Notes under the pieces: model-generated
Seen by the model: the letters and a program-made list of their open reading frames with translations, nothing else
Told to the model about the DNA's origin: nothing
Database searches by the model: none
Assembly: GCA_018818835.1 (NCBI GenBank)
Contig: JAHIRD010000112.1
Location: 1-64,000 of the forward strand
Direction of reading: 5' to 3'
Length of the DNA stretch: 64,000 bases
Source of the DNA: Pseudomonadota bacterium
GTDB lineage: Bacteria; Desulfobacterota; Desulfobacteria; Desulfobacterales; Desulfolunaceae
Shown here: piece by piece, positions 54,071-63,961 of the stretch
Position numbering within the stretch: position 1 is the stretch's first letter
How the letters are laid out: every line of letters starts with the position of its first letter
Made by a program: the position numbers and the translations under genes

Positions 54071-54538
54071 GGATATCTCCTTGGATAATTAAAATCACAT
54101 GGGCGTGTAAGAACGAACAGATTAATAACCATAGGCATAGGCATAGAATATATCTTATTATTATTATAGATTATAATCCACACCAAGTATAGCCCAAACT
54201 ATAAAAAACACGAACCCGTATATATTATAACCAAACATTGTTAACGAGCCCGGGTCTTTTCATGACAAGGAATGTTTGACTCAAGTGCCTTTGTTTTGTT
54301 AATATGCAACTTAACGTTCCAAATGTCCGTTTCGTCTATTGGATGAACTCGTAAAATCTCGACGTATGGCTATGGAAAAAGGTCCATAGGCAAGGCATAG
54401 TGTTTGACCTGGGTTACGGCATACTTAAAGCGTATGTCGAACGTCCGGCCAAACACTATAACGCCGCATATGGGACTTTTTACGACGCCATCACATTTCA
54501 TCAATCATGAATAATGAATTATATACAGGAGCCTCCTC
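54071..54538. other. Intergenic region containing the longest repeat B copy
   Basis: Between divergent genes, this 468-base gap holds AT-rich sequence with a run of repeated CATAGG units (54131-54143) and the 151-bp repeat B copy at 54342-54492. No RNA gene or other coding sequence is seen. Confidence 0.55.
54342..54492. repeat. Repeat family B, 151-bp copy with nested palindrome
   Basis: The ends GATGAACTCGTAAAATCTC and GACTTTTTACGACGCCATC are imperfect inverted repeats. Inside, GGCATAGTGTTTG and CAAACACTATAACGCC form a second inverted pair, so the whole element can fold as a long hairpin. It is the longest family B member here. Confidence 0.85.
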
Positions 54539-55348
54539 ATGGAATACTCCACCCTGATCTATCGTGTCGTTGAACGCACAGGAGTCATTACGCTTAACAG
54601 GCCGGAGCGTATGAATGCCGTCATTGAAGATATGTATCTGGATCTTCAGAATCTCTTATCCCTGATCAAACAGGACCCGGTTATACGAACGGTGATACTC
54701 ACGGGGACCATCCGCGTAAAAGAGGGAAAATCCCGACAGATTTTCTGCGCAGGCGCGGACTTGAAAGAACATGCCGCAGGAACCCGGAGCCTTGACCAAA
54801 AAAAGAAGTATCTGCAACTAGCCCATGAAACATGTCGACAAATCTTCGAGTTCCCCAAGCCAACCCTTGCCGTATTAAACGGAGCAGCACGTGGAGCCGG
54901 GACAGAGCTGGCCCTTAACTGCGATTTTATCCTGATGGCCGACGATGCCACCCTGGCTTTCCCGGAAACAAGCCTGGGAACCTGTATCGGAGGTGGTGCA
55001 TCAAAACACCTGGTCAGTGTTCTCGGGTTATCCGCCGCCAAAGATCTCATCTATACCGGTCGTGTCATTAACGGAGTTATGGCCTCCAGCATGGGCCTTG
55101 CTCACAGTTGTTTTCCCATGGAGGTCCTGATGGACAAGGCCCTGACCTTTGCCCGGGAGCTTTCCTCCAAAGCCCCCCTGTCCATGGCCCATGCCAAACG
55201 CCTCCTTCACCAGAGCATGTCCCTTAACATCATACAAGTCCTTGATTCGGAGACCGAAGCAATTCTTGACTGCATGAAAACAGAAGACTGGCATGAGGGT
55301 GTCCGTGCGTTTTCCCAACAACGTACTCCCCTTTACAAAGGGCATTGA
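54539..55348 (+). CDS. Enoyl-CoA hydratase/isomerase family protein
   Basis: The 269-residue crotonase-fold protein has FCAGADLKEHAA (oxyanion region), LNGAARGAGTELALNCDFILMADDATLAFPETSLG (second oxyanion Gly and active-site acid) and the C-terminal lid. It is first of three genes on the plus strand, its stop two bases ahead of the acyl-CoA ligase ATG. Fatty acid, branched-chain or aromatic substrates are all possible. Confidence 0.9.
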   Translation: MEYSTLIYRVVERTGVITLNRPERMNAVIEDMYLDLQNLLSLIKQDPVIRTVILTGTIRVKEGKSRQIFCAGADLKEHAAGTRSLDQKKKYLQLAHETCRQIFEFPKPTLAVLNGAARGAGTELALNCDFILMADDATLAFPETSLGTCIGGGASKHLVSVLGLSAAKDLIYTGRVINGVMASSMGLAHSCFPMEVLMDKALTFARELSSKAPLSMAHAKRLLHQSMSLNIIQVLDSETEAILDCMKTEDWHEGVRAFSQQRTPLYKGH

Positions 55349-55349
55349 C

Positions 55350-57506
55350 ATGATGGCCTTAAACCAGATTTTCAAAGCCGAATCCATTGCCGTGGTCGGG
55401 GCATCCAAAGATGAAACAAAACGAGGATATCAGGCCATTCGCACCCTGATGAACGGCGGGTACGAAGGAACGATCTTTCCTGTCAACCCCCGGGAAGCCA
55501 GGGTCCTGGGGCTCAAATGTTATAAAAACGTTCTTGACATTGATGAGCCTGTTGATCTGGCCCTGATTACCACACCAGCCCAGACTGTGCCCTATATCCT
55601 GGCCGACTGTGGAAAAAAAGGGATCCAAGGTGCCGTGATCATTGCAGGCGGGTTCGGAGAGCTGGGGACCGAAGGGAAAAAACTGGAAGATGAAATCGTA
55701 GCCACAGCAACCCAGTTCAATATCCGAATGGTGGGGCCCAATACATCCGGCATCATCAACACCTGGAGCAATATGAATCTGGTGGGTATACGGAATGTTC
55801 CCAAAGGCGACATCGCCTTGATTACCCAGAGTGGAAACATCGCCCTTCATATTATCACCGAAGCCATGTTGAAAAGCCAGAAAGGGTTTTCCTATTATGT
55901 GGGGGTGGGTAACGAAGCGGATATAAAATTCCATGAATATCTGGAGTACTTCAGAAATGACCCAGCCACCAAGGCCATCCTCATGTATGTGGAAGGCTTG
56001 CGTGATGGACGGAAATTTCTCCAGCAGGTTTACAAGACTTCCCGGGAAAAGCCCATTATACTCTTGAAAAGTGGACGTTCTTCAACGGGCCAGAAATCAG
56101 CAGGCTCACACACAGGAGCCCTGGCAGGCATCTCGGAAGTGGCTAAAACCTGTTTTGAACGCGCAGGTATCATCAACATTGAAAACCCCGCTGAACTTTT
56201 CCCGGCCGCTGAAACACTTTCAAGTCTTCCCACCATCAAAAACGACCGCATTGCCATTCTTGCAGATGGTGGAGGCCATGCCACCATCGCTGCTGATCTT
56301 TTGTCAGATAACGGCGTCCAGATCCCCGAACTAAGCAAAAAAACCCAGGAACGATTAAGGGAAATTCTGCCGAACAACGCATCTGTGGTCAATCCTGTGG
56401 ATGTGGCCGGAGGAACGGATTCCAATCCATCCATCTTCGCGGATTGCGCCAGGATCCTTCTGGAAGACAGGAATATCGGAGGCCTTCTGATTGTAGGCTT
56501 GTTTGGAGGCTATAGTATCCGTTTCGCAGAGCAGCTTCGTTTTATGGAAGAGGATGCAGCCCACCGTATGGGCAAACTCGTTAAATCAACAGGAAAGCCC
56601 CTGATTCTTCAAAGTCTTTACAATGCCGTAAAGCCCCATTCACTTGAACTGTTGAGGTACTACGGGATTCCGGTCTATGAATCCCTGGATATAGCCTGCA
56701 AATGCATCTCTGTCCTGGCCCAGTATGGCCGTTATATCAGCACCTACGAAACCAAAACCAATTTTGAACTCCGATGGGGGGTTCGTGCGAAAAAAGAATG
56801 CAACGATATCATCAATCTGGCACGCTATGAAAAAAGAAATATCCTCCTTGAACATGAAGCCAAAGACCTGCTTCGATTACACAGAGCACCTGTGTCCCAG
56901 GACAGGCTGGCGAAAACCGAAGAAGATGCCGTGCGTATCGCAAGGGATATTGATGGGGATATCGTTTTAAAAATTGTATCCCCGGACATTCTGCACAAAA
57001 GCGAGGCAGGGGGTGTCCGGCTTAAACTCAAACATGATATTGAAATCCGTGACGCCTTCCGGGAAATCATCGCCAATGCCATGGCCTTTGACCCCACGGC
57101 CCGAATCAAGGGCTGCATTGTCTCACCCATGATGGAAGACGGCTTGGAAGTGATCATCGGCACCAAGATTGATAAACAATTCGGTCCGGTTATCATGTTC
57201 GGCATCGGTGGAATTCTGGTCGAGGTTGTAAAAGACGTGGCGTTCAGAGTGCTTCCCATCTCACGTTCGGCTGCCAACAAGATGATCAAAGAAATCAAAT
57301 CTGCCCCCATTCTTGAAGGATTCAGGGGCAAACCGCCCTTGGACAAGCGGGCCATCAGTGATCTGCTCCTGGTGGTATCTGAAATTATCGAAGCTTACCC
57401 TGACATCGAAGAAATGGACTTGAATCCGGTGATTGTCCATCCCCAGGGAATCGACGTGGTGGATGCGCGAATCATTCTCAAGGAGAAAACATATGATGAA
57501 CTCTGA
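55350..57506 (+). CDS. ADP-forming acetate/acyl-CoA ligase (fused alpha-beta subunits)
   Basis: The protein (~718 residues) joins a CoA-binding domain (SIAVVGASKDETKRGYQ... PVNPRE), a ligase-CoA domain with the phosphohistidine GSHTGALAG (~265), and an ATP-grasp domain (~500-718, HKSEAGGVRLKL, EMDLNPVIVHP). This is the NDP-forming acyl-CoA synthetase fusion, which makes ATP from acyl-CoA or activates acids. The start at 55350 follows AAAGGG; an earlier in-frame GTG/ATG lies inside the previous gene. It may conserve energy in the acyl-CoA unit. Confidence 0.92.
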   Translation: MMALNQIFKAESIAVVGASKDETKRGYQAIRTLMNGGYEGTIFPVNPREARVLGLKCYKNVLDIDEPVDLALITTPAQTVPYILADCGKKGIQGAVIIAGGFGELGTEGKKLEDEIVATATQFNIRMVGPNTSGIINTWSNMNLVGIRNVPKGDIALITQSGNIALHIITEAMLKSQKGFSYYVGVGNEADIKFHEYLEYFRNDPATKAILMYVEGLRDGRKFLQQVYKTSREKPIILLKSGRSSTGQKSAGSHTGALAGISEVAKTCFERAGIINIENPAELFPAAETLSSLPTIKNDRIAILADGGGHATIAADLLSDNGVQIPELSKKTQERLREILPNNASVVNPVDVAGGTDSNPSIFADCARILLEDRNIGGLLIVGLFGGYSIRFAEQLRFMEEDAAHRMGKLVKSTGKPLILQSLYNAVKPHSLELLRYYGIPVYESLDIACKCISVLAQYGRYISTYETKTNFELRWGVRAKKECNDIINLARYEKRNILLEHEAKDLLRLHRAPVSQDRLAKTEEDAVRIARDIDGDIVLKIVSPDILHKSEAGGVRLKLKHDIEIRDAFREIIANAMAFDPTARIKGCIVSPMMEDGLEVIIGTKIDKQFGPVIMFGIGGILVEVVKDVAFRVLPISRSAANKMIKEIKSAPILEGFRGKPPLDKRAISDLLLVVSEIIEAYPDIEEMDLNPVIVHPQGIDVVDARIILKEKTYDEL

Positions 57507-58299
57507 CCAAAAAAAAGATTATTCGGTTTTTGACATTCCCGACCTATTGAATATTTTGTTTCATCCCAGGTCCGAACATCTCCCATCCATATCAGATGGT
57601 TCCGTCACCGACCTGATGTTCGACGTCCCTGACAATGCCCGCATAGGAGCACGGTTCCATATTGCCGGGAAAGATGATCCGATCATTCTTTTTTTCCATG
57701 GAAACGGCGAAATTGCATCAGACTACGATGATTTAGGTCCCATGTTCACCGCCATGGGACTGAATTTCATGGTCTTTGATTACAGGGGTTACGGACGTTC
57801 CACCGGACAGCCCACGATAAACCACATGATGGCCGATTGCCGAATCCTGTTTGAAAAAGCACGGGAACATTTAAAAGAAAAGGGGTATCTCGGCCGGATC
57901 ATTGTCATGGGCCGTTCCTTGGGCAGTGCCTCTGCCATAGAAATCGCTGCGAACTATCCCATAGAAACGGATGCCCTGATCATTGAAAGTGGGTTTGCCT
58001 TTATCATACCCCTATTGAACCTGCTGGGTCTCTACAGACCCATCCAGGGCGTCTGTGAAGAGGCTGGCCCCATGAATGCCGAAAAAATTAAAACCATCAC
58101 CGTTCCCACGCTGGTGATCCATGCACAGAATGATCACATCATCCCCTTCTCCGATGGCCAAACCCTTTACCACAATTCCGGATCCGACAACAAACGCCTT
58201 CTTGAAATCAAGGGCGCCGATCACAACACCATTTTTTTCAAAGGACTTAAGGAATACATGCAGGCGATAAAAGAGCTTGCTGATAAAATCAGGTCATAA
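57493..58299 (+). CDS. Alpha/beta hydrolase (BEM46-like)
   Basis: The hydrolase fold has LFFHGNGEIASDYDD (oxyanion), FDYRGYGRSTGQP, the nucleophile MGRSLGSASA, the acid in HAQNDHIIP and the catalytic His in GADHNTIF. The start at 57493 follows AGGAG by seven bases; it overlaps the ligase gene end by 14 bases. With no signal peptide it is cytoplasmic. A thioesterase or ester hydrolase role in the acyl-CoA unit is possible but unproven. Confidence 0.88.
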   Translation: MMNSDQKKDYSVFDIPDLLNILFHPRSEHLPSISDGSVTDLMFDVPDNARIGARFHIAGKDDPIILFFHGNGEIASDYDDLGPMFTAMGLNFMVFDYRGYGRSTGQPTINHMMADCRILFEKAREHLKEKGYLGRIIVMGRSLGSASAIEIAANYPIETDALIIESGFAFIIPLLNLLGLYRPIQGVCEEAGPMNAEKIKTITVPTLVIHAQNDHIIPFSDGQTLYHNSGSDNKRLLEIKGADHNTIFFKGLKEYMQAIKELADKIRS

Positions 58300-58545
58300 A
58301 GCCTGTTGGCGACACTTAAAAACTGCGCGACTCACCTTGGCGTTGGATCAAAAGCAAGGATCATAACGAAAAATCTTGGCCAAACCATCCCTTTCTGGTA
58401 TGATCTTATGACTTCATTGTGATTGCTCCAATCCGTACCGCATGCTTCTCTTTCAACACGGATACAGTCTGATTGACCTTTATGTTTTATTGAAAAATGC
58501 CTTTCCTCCCTACCGGGGTTATTAATTTTCCAAAACGAGGAGCCC

Positions 58546-59106
58546 ATGGAATACAATTATAAAACCATCGACAGAATTTCAAGTTATCTCTGTGAGGCCG
58601 TTGTCACTGTGCTTACGGCCAGTACTCAAAAAAAAATAAACTATTCCCCCACCATCCAGAGCATCCCCAAAGTCACCATGCGACCGGATATCGGATGTTT
58701 TGTGGCCATCAGTGGCGATTACAACGGTCTTCTCGTGGTTAATTTTTCCGGCAAGGCAGCCATGAATATTTATAAGAGTTATATGATATCCATGGGACTG
58801 CCTGAAAACGAACTCTCGAGCCATTTCACGTCCAATGAGGTCACGGACAGCATCGGCGAAGTCGTTAATCAGATCATGGGTGAATTCATGCGTGTCATTG
58901 AAGAACGATTCAATCTAATCACCTTTTGTGGCCAACCTAAAGTCCTGGCCCTGAACAGCACCATCACCCTGAGCATTGATTCTGATTACAGGGATAACAG
59001 ACGGATATCATTTAGTATAGGCCATGACAGGTTCCAACTTGAACTGGCCATGGAACAGACAGAATTTATCATACTCCCCACAGACAATATGAATGAATTA
59101 AAATAA
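58546..59106 (+). CDS. CheX-like chemotaxis phosphatase-family protein
   Basis: A ~186-residue protein with the CheX/CheC-type fold: SNEVTDSIGEVVNQIMGEF contains the ExxN active-site motif that in CheX hydrolyses CheY phosphate. Strands before and after (CFVAISGDYNGLLVVNF, ISFSIGHDRFQLELAME) fit. No che genes adjoin, so its partner is elsewhere. GAGGAGCCC precedes the ATG. Confidence 0.8.
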   Translation: MEYNYKTIDRISSYLCEAVVTVLTASTQKKINYSPTIQSIPKVTMRPDIGCFVAISGDYNGLLVVNFSGKAAMNIYKSYMISMGLPENELSSHFTSNEVTDSIGEVVNQIMGEFMRVIEERFNLITFCGQPKVLALNSTITLSIDSDYRDNRRISFSIGHDRFQLELAMEQTEFIILPTDNMNELK

Positions 59107-59605
59107 GCTTTTCGACGAAAAACCATGAAGATAGGGTCAAAATAACGGGGACTCGAGTCCCAAGGCCAGATACCCGGCTGCTGAACACATTGCATTCAGA
59201 TAAAATGGGATGGGAAAAGGGTCATACAGAATAGGTGTGTCACAATTCCCTATTGAAGGGTTGAATGCCATTCCGTCCAGGCATAATCCCAGGCATGCCC
59301 CCCATAAATATCCATTGAAAGCCTCATAAATCAGCGTCATTCATGTTTCGATAAAACCCTCAGTCCCATGTCACTTTCGCCCTTTACTCCAAACACAGAG
59401 CATAAAATCATGCCCCTGATCCTTGAATCTGTCCGTATTTCCTACATTTTCCTAAAAAAATAGTATTGACATCAGGACAATATCAACATAATTGTTTATT
59501 AAAAATCATATGGGTTCGCTAATAATGCCCGTGTTTAATCTTCCCGTGGATAATGAAACCAAGGTAACTGTGACTGTTTTTTATGTGTCATTAAAAAGGT
59601 AGACT
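59107..59605. other. Intergenic region ahead of the exbB-like operon
   Basis: This 499-base gap contains a 14-bp palindrome (GGGACTCGAGTCCC, 59148-59161) and, near its right end, a candidate promoter (59466-59492). I see no gene or RNA in it. The left half may hold degraded coding sequence but no frame is convincing. Confidence 0.5.
59466..59492 (+). promoter_or_regulatory. Candidate promoter for the exbB-like operon
   Basis: TTGACA (59466) is followed by CATAAT (59487) with 15 bases between, slightly shorter than ideal. It is ~110 bases ahead of the first ATG. Confidence 0.35.
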
Positions 59606-60187
59606 ATGGAATTTGTACTTCATCTGTTTCGTATGTACCCGGATATAATCAGCACACTGGTCCAAGGTGTTGTTTATATCGGAAGCGCTGTTCTCTTTAT
59701 CAATGCCCTGTGGATCACCATAAGGGCACACAAGCATATCCGCATGATCAATTATGAAAAAATGAAGGCCACTGTCCAAAAAGAAAGCTCCATGGACGAC
59801 CCTCTGATGATCATCACGGCAAAAACGTATTATTCTGCCCATTTGGAGCATAATGGAAACGGTTACTCCAAGTCCTTTTTAGCCGATGCAACGTTTCAGC
59901 TTATTGAAAATCTATTCCACACCAAATATGTGAACAAAATCACCATGATCAGCAACCTTCTCCCGCCCATGGGTTTTATTGGGACCATTTTCGGGATGAT
60001 CATGATTTTCCTGGCCAAGGGAGATCCTAACAGCGATCTCAATACAAGCGGCCTTGGAGCCGCTTTATTCACAACCCTGATCGCATTATCCTGTTTCGTT
60101 ATCATTGAGGTATTGAAAAAAAATCTAATCAACCTCTCTGAAGTTAGGATCGATAAGGCCCTTGGAATGACATCCAAATTGTTTTAA
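59606..60187 (+). CDS. MotA/TolQ/ExbB-family proton channel protein
   Basis: The 193-residue protein has an N-terminal helix (~15-40), a cytoplasmic stretch (~50-110) and two helices (~115-140, ~150-172) with LLPPMGFIGTIFGMIMIF and GLGAALFTTLIALSCFVIIEV, the ExbB/TolQ proton-pore signature. GGTAGACT precedes the ATG. It is the first gene of a four- or five-gene set with an ExbD-like and a TonB-like protein, and should form the proton-driven motor with the ExbD-like partner. Confidence 0.88.
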   Translation: MEFVLHLFRMYPDIISTLVQGVVYIGSAVLFINALWITIRAHKHIRMINYEKMKATVQKESSMDDPLMIITAKTYYSAHLEHNGNGYSKSFLADATFQLIENLFHTKYVNKITMISNLLPPMGFIGTIFGMIMIFLAKGDPNSDLNTSGLGAALFTTLIALSCFVIIEVLKKNLINLSEVRIDKALGMTSKLF

Positions 60188-60230
60188 ACACGTTTTTAAG
60201 CTATTTAAGATGAATAAGGGACCTGTTTTT

Positions 60231-60689
60231 ATGAAATATGAAGACTCAAAAATCTGGTTATTTTCCTTTGCCGATCTAGCGTTTCTGCTGCTGATCGCTT
60301 TCACCCAGGCCTCCACCGTTGGGAAAAAACCTGTAAATATCGGTGAAATAACTATTCCCAAGGTCGTTGAAAATCAAAAAGTGGCTTCCCTTGATCAACC
60401 CTATGAGTCGTATCAGATCAGGGTCCTCAAACCCACGATTCCCGAATCCAATCCGTTTCAAGTTGTTATCATGCGGGGTACCGAGGAAAACATCGAACCT
60501 TCTCCCATTTCAGCCCAGGAGTTGACCAACCGCCTGACCGTGATGAAACAGGATGGGAGGATGAGGCCCATTCTTGTTCCTGACATATACTCACTGAGTA
60601 AGGATACACTGATGGCTATGTCCATCATAGAGCGTGTTTACGAAGATGGAAATCGTGTAACGATCGAACGGACAGGCGGCCTGAATTAA
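60231..60689 (+). CDS. ExbD/TolR-like accessory protein
   Basis: A single N-terminal helix carries SFADLAFLLLIAFTQAS, matching the ExbD pattern with the proton-carrying Asp in the membrane segment (D ~14). The periplasmic part (~30-152) is short on recognisable features but ends in PILVPDIYSLSKDTLMAMSIIERVYEDG. The ATG at 60231 follows AAGGGA by nine bases; 60210 is an alternative. Unlike canonical ExbD it lacks obvious conserved strands beyond the membrane segment, so the assignment rests on helix plus context. Confidence 0.75.
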   Translation: MKYEDSKIWLFSFADLAFLLLIAFTQASTVGKKPVNIGEITIPKVVENQKVASLDQPYESYQIRVLKPTIPESNPFQVVIMRGTEENIEPSPISAQELTNRLTVMKQDGRMRPILVPDIYSLSKDTLMAMSIIERVYEDGNRVTIERTGGLN

Positions 60690-60691
60690 CC

Positions 60692-61819
60692 ATGGCGATG
60701 ACGATAAGCATGCAACATTACGGTCGAGGGGTTGGCAAAGTACCCATGCCCCGGGCTCTTGCACGTGACCCCAGGAAAGAATGGCCCGTCACACCAGCCT
60801 TTATCATATTTATTCTGGCGGTGACTCTTATCCTTTCCCTGAAGTTGACCATGTCCAATAAAAAACTCTTCAAGGTGACCCAGACCATCATCATTCTGCC
60901 CCAGACAAAACCCGCACCCGAGCCTACGGTTCCGAAAAAAATTCCCTTGATCAAGGTCCTCAAGGATGCCGTAAAAAAAACAGTTGAACCAAAACGCATG
61001 GAATTAAAAAAAATAATCCCCCAAAAAATCGAACCAAAAAAACCTTTGGAAAAAAGGATTGAGCCAAAAAAAATTGAGCCTCTAAAACCCCTGGATACGA
61101 AAATTCAACCTAAAAAAATCATCCGGGAGGATATCAAACCCAAAGCTCTGATTCCTAAACAATTAGAGATCCAACGAATTGAAACAAAAAAAATTGAACC
61201 AGCCAAACCGTTGCCCAAATCCATCAGCGAAAAACCCACTGTGTTAAAAAAGATTGATCTGCCACAGGAAACGGCTCCAAAAATAACGCCGAAAATGGTT
61301 AGCGCCCCCTCAAGTTTCACTCCCATGCAGGAAATCAAACGGAACAGTGCAGCCATTCCGGTACCCTCGGACAGCATCGCCAGACCTCAGGCCAATTCTG
61401 TTCCGATCAGTCAGGGTCCGCCACCCGAATTGACCCAGTGGGAATCCTACAAGCCCCCTGTGGCGACTGATTCATCCTTGTCTGCCCCCCTGGCCCATGC
61501 ACCCAAAATGCCATCGCCAGCCCAGCCGCCTGTCAGGCACTTTACTCCGGCCTTTGAGGGCCTGGCCTTGGAGGATCTGGTCATCATTAAAAGCAGCACT
61601 CTGGGGAATTCAGAACGGGTAAAAAACCTTAAACGGGCCATCGTAAAAAAGGCACAGAATATGAACCCCGAGTTAAGTCCCTACACATACACGGTCAAGA
61701 ACTACACCTGCACTCTGGTTATTGAAGGCGGCGCCCAGGGAAAAATCATTATTGACTTCACACCGGCAGATGCCCCCTTTGAGGTGGTTTCAGCCCTTGA
61801 ACGAATATTACCCAGGTAG
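60692..61819 (+). CDS. TonB-like protein with Lys/Pro repeat spacer
   Basis: One membrane helix (~33-52) is preceded by a short cytoplasmic tail. Residues ~70-190 are a Lys/Pro/Ile-rich rod with repeats of PKKIEPxKPL, as in TonB and TolA spacers that cross the periplasm. A Pro/Ser-rich linker and a C-terminal domain (~285-375, LEDLVIIKSSTLGNSERVKNLKRAIVKKAQ) follow; I see no clear TonB C-terminal motif. It begins two bases after the ExbD-like stop, so it is probably the transducer driven by the ExbB/ExbD-like pair. Confidence 0.78.
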   Translation: MAMTISMQHYGRGVGKVPMPRALARDPRKEWPVTPAFIIFILAVTLILSLKLTMSNKKLFKVTQTIIILPQTKPAPEPTVPKKIPLIKVLKDAVKKTVEPKRMELKKIIPQKIEPKKPLEKRIEPKKIEPLKPLDTKIQPKKIIREDIKPKALIPKQLEIQRIETKKIEPAKPLPKSISEKPTVLKKIDLPQETAPKITPKMVSAPSSFTPMQEIKRNSAAIPVPSDSIARPQANSVPISQGPPPELTQWESYKPPVATDSSLSAPLAHAPKMPSPAQPPVRHFTPAFEGLALEDLVIIKSSTLGNSERVKNLKRAIVKKAQNMNPELSPYTYTVKNYTCTLVIEGGAQGKIIIDFTPADAPFEVVSALERILPR

Positions 61820-61828
61820 AGGTTTGTT

Positions 61829-63961
61829 ATGAAACACAGATACATCGGAACCCTTTTGCTTCTTTGTCTTGTCATTGGTTTTTCATCAATTAATGTGATG
61901 GCATTAACCCCCCTGACAGGAACTGACAATTCATGGGACCAAGAGCATTCTTCTGCCGAAACGAAGAAAAAGGCGGCTCGAACCACGTTCACCCGCACGA
62001 GACGGTCTAAAAACCCCTCCTACAGTGCCGAAAAAAAGTCCGAGGGACCCACCATCAAGAAAAAAGCAATTCCCTCTTCGATCACTACACCCACCGATGA
62101 ATGGATCCCGGAAGTGGGCAAGCTCTATCTTCAGGAAAAAGTTTCGGCCAAGGATCTGAACACTCTTTTTACCCTTCTTGGAGATCATCTGGGAATCCAG
62201 GTCAACGGATCCCTTGATCTTATAAAAACCCGTGAAGCCCAGGCCGCTTTAAATAAATACAGTGAAGATCCTGATAAAGCATTCAGTAATATCTATTTTG
62301 ACGACAAACAAAATCTGACCGGCTACAATTATATTTATTTTGAAATGTGTACCCTGAATAAAGACAAGCAGGCAGCTCGTTTCAAAAAATACTTCGAGAA
62401 TGGTTTTTATCCCAACAGGTCCCTGTTCACCAAGGAAGAATACTATTACAAAATCCTATATTATTACCTTTATATTGCCCAGGACGGACTGGTCAATCGG
62501 ATCAGCAACGCAGTGAGCCAGCTGAACAAAGCCCCGGATGTGCCACCATCGTTCAACGCAACAGACATCCTGACCTTTGATTCAACAGTCAAAGTCTGTG
62601 CCGAACTTGATGAACTCAGAATCAAGGGCAACAAAGGTCTGGATTCACCCTATGAAAAAATATTTACACAGGCTGAGCGTGATTGGCTCAATGACAGTAT
62701 CGCCTATTTTACAGATATTGAAACCCACATTGCTCTGTTCAGCTACCCCTGGTTCAGAGCCAATGTGCCCCTCTCCATCAGTGCCCAGGTGATTTCACAT
62801 GAAATCCGGGAAACATGGATCGACCAGACCATTTCCCACAGGGCCCTTCTGCCTTTGATGCTTTTTACCAGCCAGGGAGACCTCCAGCTTAGCGTGGAAA
62901 AACTTTTCAGTGATACCTTGAACAAGTTGAAGCTTGATAACCGTGAAGTAGACGTTGTGGTCATGTCCGCCCTCAAAACCTGGCTGGGAAAACAAGTGGA
63001 ACAGGGCATTAAGGTTGAAGACCGCATGAAGTACAAGGATATCCTTGATGAGCTTAATGTCTGCCCCTCGGGTTGGATATTCTACAATCTGTATTCCTGC
63101 AAAAAACCACTGGAAGAGCTCAAAGAATATGCACGGACATGGGACACATACGACTCGGCCAAAAAAAATGATATTTTCAATAAAAAAATCGTCTATCTTT
63201 ACGCTGAGGCACTGGACAAAATAAACATCGTATTTTCAGATCTGGAGAAGTTGTTCGGAAAGGTTCAGGTATTCGGCAGGGAACAGAAAACGACCAGCAT
63301 CAATCATATCTTCCACAGATACAGGGGAGAAATCGGATATTATTACGAATACCTTCAGTTTGGCCTGTATGACAAGGATCTATCCAGCATACGTTTCCCC
63401 CTTGCCAACTCACGGAAAAACTGCCTGTTTGATTTCAAGGCGGCGTTCGTCAAGGCTGACAATAAAAAAATCAACCACAAGAACCTTTTATATGCCTATG
63501 ATCTTCTGTTCAAAGAACTTGCGTCCCAGGGAAAGATCAGCGAAATCATGAAATTTGAAGAAGAACTGGAAACCTTTATCCATAACGAGAACCACCAGCT
63601 TGGATCACTTGTGGAACATACGGTGGATGACCGCTACGATATCTATCGAATCATTGCCAACACCTATTTATCCAACAAACAACTTCAGACACGAGCACTC
63701 AAGGTTGCCGAAAAAAGTTATTCCCTGGCCCGGAATTATTATTTAACAGCAGCCCAATCTGCGGGGTATATCCATGGTGATATTCCAGGTGCATTGAACA
63801 ACAACTGTACGGAAATTGATGACTTTGAACGTCAATATGAATTTTACCAGGAAATCGCGCTGAAACTTGGAAAAAAAATCTGGCTGCTCCTGCCCAACGA
63901 AGACATCCAGCTTTATAACAGATTACAGAATTTAAGAAACCCCGAAGGATTCCTACTATGA
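61829..63961 (+). CDS. Large exported protein of unknown function in the Exb-type operon
   Basis: A signal peptide (~1-25, ending NVMA) precedes a basic, low-complexity linker (~45-90) and ~600 residues of predicted helix-rich sequence with many Tyr and Phe residues. The C-terminal ~150 residues (LLYAYDLLFKELASQGKISEIM, ALKVAEKSYSLARNYYLTAAQS) look like helical repeats, possibly TPR-like. I do not recognise the family. It lies nine bases after the TonB-like gene and overlaps the next start, so it should function with that motor. Confidence 0.65.
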   Translation: MKHRYIGTLLLLCLVIGFSSINVMALTPLTGTDNSWDQEHSSAETKKKAARTTFTRTRRSKNPSYSAEKKSEGPTIKKKAIPSSITTPTDEWIPEVGKLYLQEKVSAKDLNTLFTLLGDHLGIQVNGSLDLIKTREAQAALNKYSEDPDKAFSNIYFDDKQNLTGYNYIYFEMCTLNKDKQAARFKKYFENGFYPNRSLFTKEEYYYKILYYYLYIAQDGLVNRISNAVSQLNKAPDVPPSFNATDILTFDSTVKVCAELDELRIKGNKGLDSPYEKIFTQAERDWLNDSIAYFTDIETHIALFSYPWFRANVPLSISAQVISHEIRETWIDQTISHRALLPLMLFTSQGDLQLSVEKLFSDTLNKLKLDNREVDVVVMSALKTWLGKQVEQGIKVEDRMKYKDILDELNVCPSGWIFYNLYSCKKPLEELKEYARTWDTYDSAKKNDIFNKKIVYLYAEALDKINIVFSDLEKLFGKVQVFGREQKTTSINHIFHRYRGEIGYYYEYLQFGLYDKDLSSIRFPLANSRKNCLFDFKAAFVKADNKKINHKNLLYAYDLLFKELASQGKISEIMKFEEELETFIHNENHQLGSLVEHTVDDRYDIYRIIANTYLSNKQLQTRALKVAEKSYSLARNYYLTAAQSAGYIHGDIPGALNNNCTEIDDFERQYEFYQEIALKLGKKIWLLLPNEDIQLYNRLQNLRNPEGFLL

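Noticed and set aside
54131-54143. Short tandem CATAGG units considered as a CRISPR or satellite start
   Set aside because: Only two units with no spacers; too short.
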